This document shows, piece by piece, positions 22,441 to 25,033 of a stretch of 25,033 nucleotides of DNA. Position 1 is the first letter of the stretch. Every line of letters starts with the position of its first letter. Location: IMG/VR virus record IMGVR_UViG_3300042197_002432, positions 1-25,033 of that record; one strand, given 5' to 3'. The notes under the pieces were generated by a model. That model was given only the letters and a program-made list of their open reading frames with translations, did not search any database and was not told where the DNA came from. Origin of the DNA: a virus. A program made the position numbers and the translations under genes.

Positions 22441-24358
22441 CCAATTCACAATTACCGTCTGAACTACATGCTAATGTAGCATTAATAGAGGTTCCGTCTT
22501 CTGTTTCATAAAATGATAAATCTTCCCAACGAATGCTGTTAGGCATTCTTTTAACAAGGTTTTCGTATTCTTCTTTTGTTACTTCTTGGTATGGGGCCTG
22601 CTTATATGAATGATCAGAATGTGGTAAGAATGAAATTCCAGACACTTCGTCAAAATGTTTATAGACCCATGCACCAACTTCCATCCACTCATCTTCTTTT
22701 ACGGAAACAGTAATAGAGGGCTTGTGCTCACACCATGCACGTTGATAAACTAGCCAAATATTTAAATGCTCAATAGCTGTTAGATCATTTCTAACAATTG
22801 CACCTTCTGGTGCTTTTACTGGAAACGAAAATACATATGTATCGTTTGGCTTCATTACATCATCCTCTACAGGAATTCCAACTTCCTTCAAAAATGTAGA
22901 GATAGGGTCTCCCTTTGAGCCACGAACAGTACGAATGTAATATGGTGAATGCCATGCATGCATTCCTGAAGATACCCCGACCAATTGAGACACTGTACCA
23001 GATGGCTTTACACATGTAATAGCGGCAGACTCAGGAATCCCAATTTTTCCAGCCATATCTTTATTTGTTTCTCTTGCTTTTTCTCTTAATGTGATCAAGA
23101 AAGACTCTAGTGCGACTATGTCATTTTTGCCCGACATAAACTTATGTCCGAATTGTCCAGTAAGAGATACTCCTAATAGACGTTCTTCTTCTGTGTTATC
23201 TTTCCAAATCTTACGTAAATATTTAAAGTCTGTTAGAGTTGCTTGCCAGGTACCAAGAATTGTTGCAAGTTCAACTTTGCGTTCAATATCTTTTTTTGTA
23301 TCGTTTTCACGTAATACGACTTCTGAAAGATTACAAAACTGGTAAGGACGTAGAATAATCTCTGAGCAAGGGTTAGTTCCATAGTGTATATCTGGATCTC
23401 TTCTTCCATACTTGGCTGCTTGGGCCTGAGCTGCGGCCACATTGTATATGCCTCGCTCTCCTGATTTTGAATCATACAAAGACTTCCATTCTGAAATAAA
23501 TTGCTCCATCTCTGGCTTGCGAGAATACGCTACAGAGTTATTTGACAAAGCACGTTGGGTATTATTTTCCCACCAGTTACCTGATTTTGCCGCTGCCATT
23601 TCAATATCATTAATATTTGATAAAGAAATCATTGCTGAACGACGAACCCCTCCAACTACAACAACTTCACCAATCTTACACATAATGTCATGCGCTTCAA
23701 TTGGTTTTAGATTACGTCCTGCTGCTGATTTAAACTTTGCAATTGTAAAATCAAAAAGATTAATTAGTGGTTGTGGTCCAGATGATCTTCCGCCCATAGT
23801 CTTAAGTCTTGCGCCTGCTGGACGTAGTTTACTTACATCAATTGCTGGAATTTGTCCTGCCCATAGCATTGCAAGAAGCTCACGATACGCTTTTGCCCAA
23901 CCAGTCTTTGAATCTTCAACTACAATTACGGTTGTAGACTTTTCAAATGATTCTGGAACGGCGGGGAGTTTATTAACATATTTATATTCAACAGAGAATC
24001 CCACACCTGTACCACACATAAGAATATACATAGTCTCGTCAAATGAACGTGGTGAGTCTACTGGAACAAATGAGCAGTTATATCCTGCAACATGATCTCT
24101 ATCTAATGCAGCACCTGCAGTCATTACAGATCTCATTGATGGCATTACGTTGCGATTGTAAACTGCATCCTTTAATTCTTTAAGAATCTTTTCATCTGGA
24201 ACATATGAATGATTTTTACTTAAATGTTCTGTCATGTAGTCAAAGTATCTATCTACTGTCTCGCCCCATGTTTCACGACGGCTCTCTTCTGGAATCCATC
24301 TTGCATATCTTGACAATGCAATAAAATTTTCGTATGGGTTTTCAATAGTTCTTGACAT
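22424..24358 (-). CDS. nrdJ: Class II (B12-dependent) ribonucleotide reductase, monomeric type
   Basis: The protein has 644 residues and makes deoxyribonucleotides for phage DNA synthesis using adenosylcobalamin as radical source, without oxygen or a separate radical subunit. The redox cysteines are Cys95 (HVAGYNCSFVP) and Cys342 (QFCNLSEV). The radical cysteine is Cys331 in GTNPCSEI, with Asn329 and Glu333. A C-terminal Cys pair (631 and 637, CSSDGNCELVD) re-reduces the active site. Other family motifs include CGTGVGFSVE, VKPSGTVSQLVGVSSGMHAW and VVGGVRRSAMISLS. It resembles the single-chain RTPR type, somewhat shorter than the Lactobacillus enzyme, and such enzymes are frequent in phages. 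AAAGGTG lies upstream of the ATG at spacing of about 10. Cobalamin must come from the host. Confidence 0.95.
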   Translation of the reverse strand: MSRTIENPYENFIALSRYARWIPEESRRETWGETVDRYFDYMTEHLSKNHSYVPDEKILKELKDAVYNRNVMPSMRSVMTAGAALDRDHVAGYNCSFVPVDSPRSFDETMYILMCGTGVGFSVEYKYVNKLPAVPESFEKSTTVIVVEDSKTGWAKAYRELLAMLWAGQIPAIDVSKLRPAGARLKTMGGRSSGPQPLINLFDFTIAKFKSAAGRNLKPIEAHDIMCKIGEVVVVGGVRRSAMISLSNINDIEMAAAKSGNWWENNTQRALSNNSVAYSRKPEMEQFISEWKSLYDSKSGERGIYNVAAAQAQAAKYGRRDPDIHYGTNPCSEIILRPYQFCNLSEVVLRENDTKKDIERKVELATILGTWQATLTDFKYLRKIWKDNTEEERLLGVSLTGQFGHKFMSGKNDIVALESFLITLREKARETNKDMAGKIGIPESAAITCVKPSGTVSQLVGVSSGMHAWHSPYYIRTVRGSKGDPISTFLKEVGIPVEDDVMKPNDTYVFSFPVKAPEGAIVRNDLTAIEHLNIWLVYQRAWCEHKPSITVSVKEDEWMEVGAWVYKHFDEVSGISFLPHSDHSYKQAPYQEVTKEEYENLVKRMPNSIRWEDLSFYETEDGTSINATLACSSDGNCELVDISA

Positions 24359-24415
24359 TTTTAAATAACACCTTTTCTCCGCCTTGCGGTTATATGATTT
24401 TTGAGTTGAAGTCTA

Positions 24416-24421
24416 ATTCTA
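24416..24421 (-). promoter_or_regulatory. Weak GGTAGAAT box upstream of the reductase gene
   Basis: The 89-bp gap between the glycosyltransferase and reductase genes holds TTTGGTAGAATTAG on the minus strand, resembling the GGTATAAT boxes elsewhere. No good -35 element is present. A small CCGC-AAG-GCGG hairpin lies between it and the reductase start. Low confidence. Confidence 0.25.
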
Positions 24422-24447
24422 CCAAACTTTAATCTAAAGGGGAAGGG

Positions 24448-25033
24448 CTATTTGAATTTTTTTTCTAAATGCTTAAATGCATTCTTAGTCAACTTAATCC
24501 AATCATATTCTTCATGAATCTTAGTTGACTGAGCATAATAATATCCTGAGTATGCTTTAAAATTAACTGCTACTTCATACATTAAATCTTCTAAATGTTT
24601 TTCATCTGGTTTAAACATTGATCCTAAATGTGGATCTCCTATTGCAGATGGCAGGTCTTCTGTATTAACCTTAGACTTTAGCTTTAGGGGTCCAATGTAT
24701 TTTTTATATTGAGCCCAGTCGTATGTGCAAATTGTTGGCATTCCTGTTGCTAGTGCTTGAAGCGGAATAAACCCAAATCCTTCACCCCAACTTGGATAGA
24801 TCAGAACATCATGCGAATGATATAGGGCAACTAGTTGCTCTACTGAATAGTCTTCATTAATAGCTTTTATATTGCTATATAAATCTTCTGGATTAAAAAA
24901 TCTTTCATCTTTATCATAAACTCTAATTGAGTGAAAATGATGTGACTTAATTGTAAGTTGATAATCTGGATTGTTTCCAAACATTTTTATAAAAGTGTCT
25001 ACTACTAATTGTCCAGATTTTCTTGGAGCAGGT
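24448..25033 (-). CDS. GT4-type glycosyltransferase, N-terminus outside window
   Basis: The frame is open to the window edge. The visible 195 residues begin PAPRKSGQLVVDTFIKMFGN, the typical start of the C-terminal Rossmann half of GT-B enzymes. The donor-binding motif is YPSWGEGFGFIPLQALATGM (EGFGxxPxxAxAxGxP), as in family GT4. The family transfers a sugar from a nucleotide-sugar donor to a glycan, protein or DNA. In phages such enzymes modify virion proteins, DNA or host surface glycans; which applies here is unknown. The acceptor half is missing. A Met occurs at 24984 but is internal to the conserved region and is not the true start. It precedes the reductase gene by 89 bp. Confidence 0.88.
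   Translation of the reverse strand, partial: PAPRKSGQLVVDTFIKMFGNNPDYQLTIKSHHFHSIRVYDKDERFFNPEDLYSNIKAINEDYSVEQLVALYHSHDVLIYPSWGEGFGFIPLQALATGMPTICTYDWAQYKKYIGPLKLKSKVNTEDLPSAIGDPHLGSMFKPDEKHLEDLMYEVAVNFKAYSGYYYAQSTKIHEEYDWIKLTKNAFKHLEKKFK

Noticed and set aside
23442-24095. Plus-strand open frame (217 codons) opposite the ribonucleotide reductase
   Set aside because: The reductase on the minus strand is certain, and the plus frame shows no recognisable motif or start signal.
24359-24447. Cobalamin riboswitch before the B12-dependent reductase
   Set aside because: The gap is only 89 bp, with one 4-bp hairpin and no recognisable B12 box; a cobalamin riboswitch needs a much longer structured leader.
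1-25033. tRNA genes, insertion sequences, attachment sites or a replication origin
   Set aside because: The gaps are all shorter than about 90 bp and contain no tRNA-like fold, transposase, or clear direct repeats suggesting an attachment site.

Overview
The window is part of a tailed double-stranded DNA phage genome (Caudoviricetes). Every gene I accept lies on the minus strand, so transcription runs from high to low coordinates. The genes are tightly packed, often with stop/start overlaps of the TAATG, ATGA or GTGA type. Most of the length encodes tail-fibre and receptor-binding proteins, preceded by a glycosyltransferase and a class II ribonucleotide reductase. The fibre modules resemble those of cyanophages and of phages of aquatic bacteria. 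A PASTA domain and several promoters that look leaderless fit an actinobacterial host, probably a low-GC freshwater one, but the sequence does not prove this. No gap longer than about 90 bp lacks a gene.

Layout in transcription order: GT4-type glycosyltransferase (5' end outside the window), monomeric B12-dependent ribonucleotide reductase, then a small holin-like protein that appears to be its own transcription unit (promoter at 22412-22440, terminator at 22067-22096). Next come fibre genes of 115, 151, 405, 83 and 663 codons, the last carrying a cupredoxin-like domain. They are followed by a Cys/Tyr-rich PASTA protein, a 127-residue protein with an internal duplication, a zinc-knuckle protein, a 537-residue fibre, three small proteins, a 1856-residue giant fibre, a tail-collar protein and a Tfa-like protein.

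After a 113-residue unknown comes the most unusual block, 812-6144. It holds a 233-residue unknown, a flavin-dependent halogenase, a DUF6065-like protein, a second and divergent halogenase, a small membrane protein and an AhpD-like CxxC protein. All are co-oriented and nearly all overlap, behind a good sigma70-type promoter (TTGACT-N18-TATCAT) whose -10 box lies exactly 6 nt from an ATG. A small unknown and a LamG-domain tail protein, truncated by the window start, follow.

Working model: this is the host-recognition and late region of a phage. A halogenation cassette has been inserted into it, either to modify a virion surface protein or to make a halogenated small molecule during infection. 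A family of GGTATAAT-like -10 boxes in the gaps suggests many short, separately started transcripts. Four of these boxes sit exactly 6 nt before a start codon, the spacing of leaderless mRNAs in actinobacteria.
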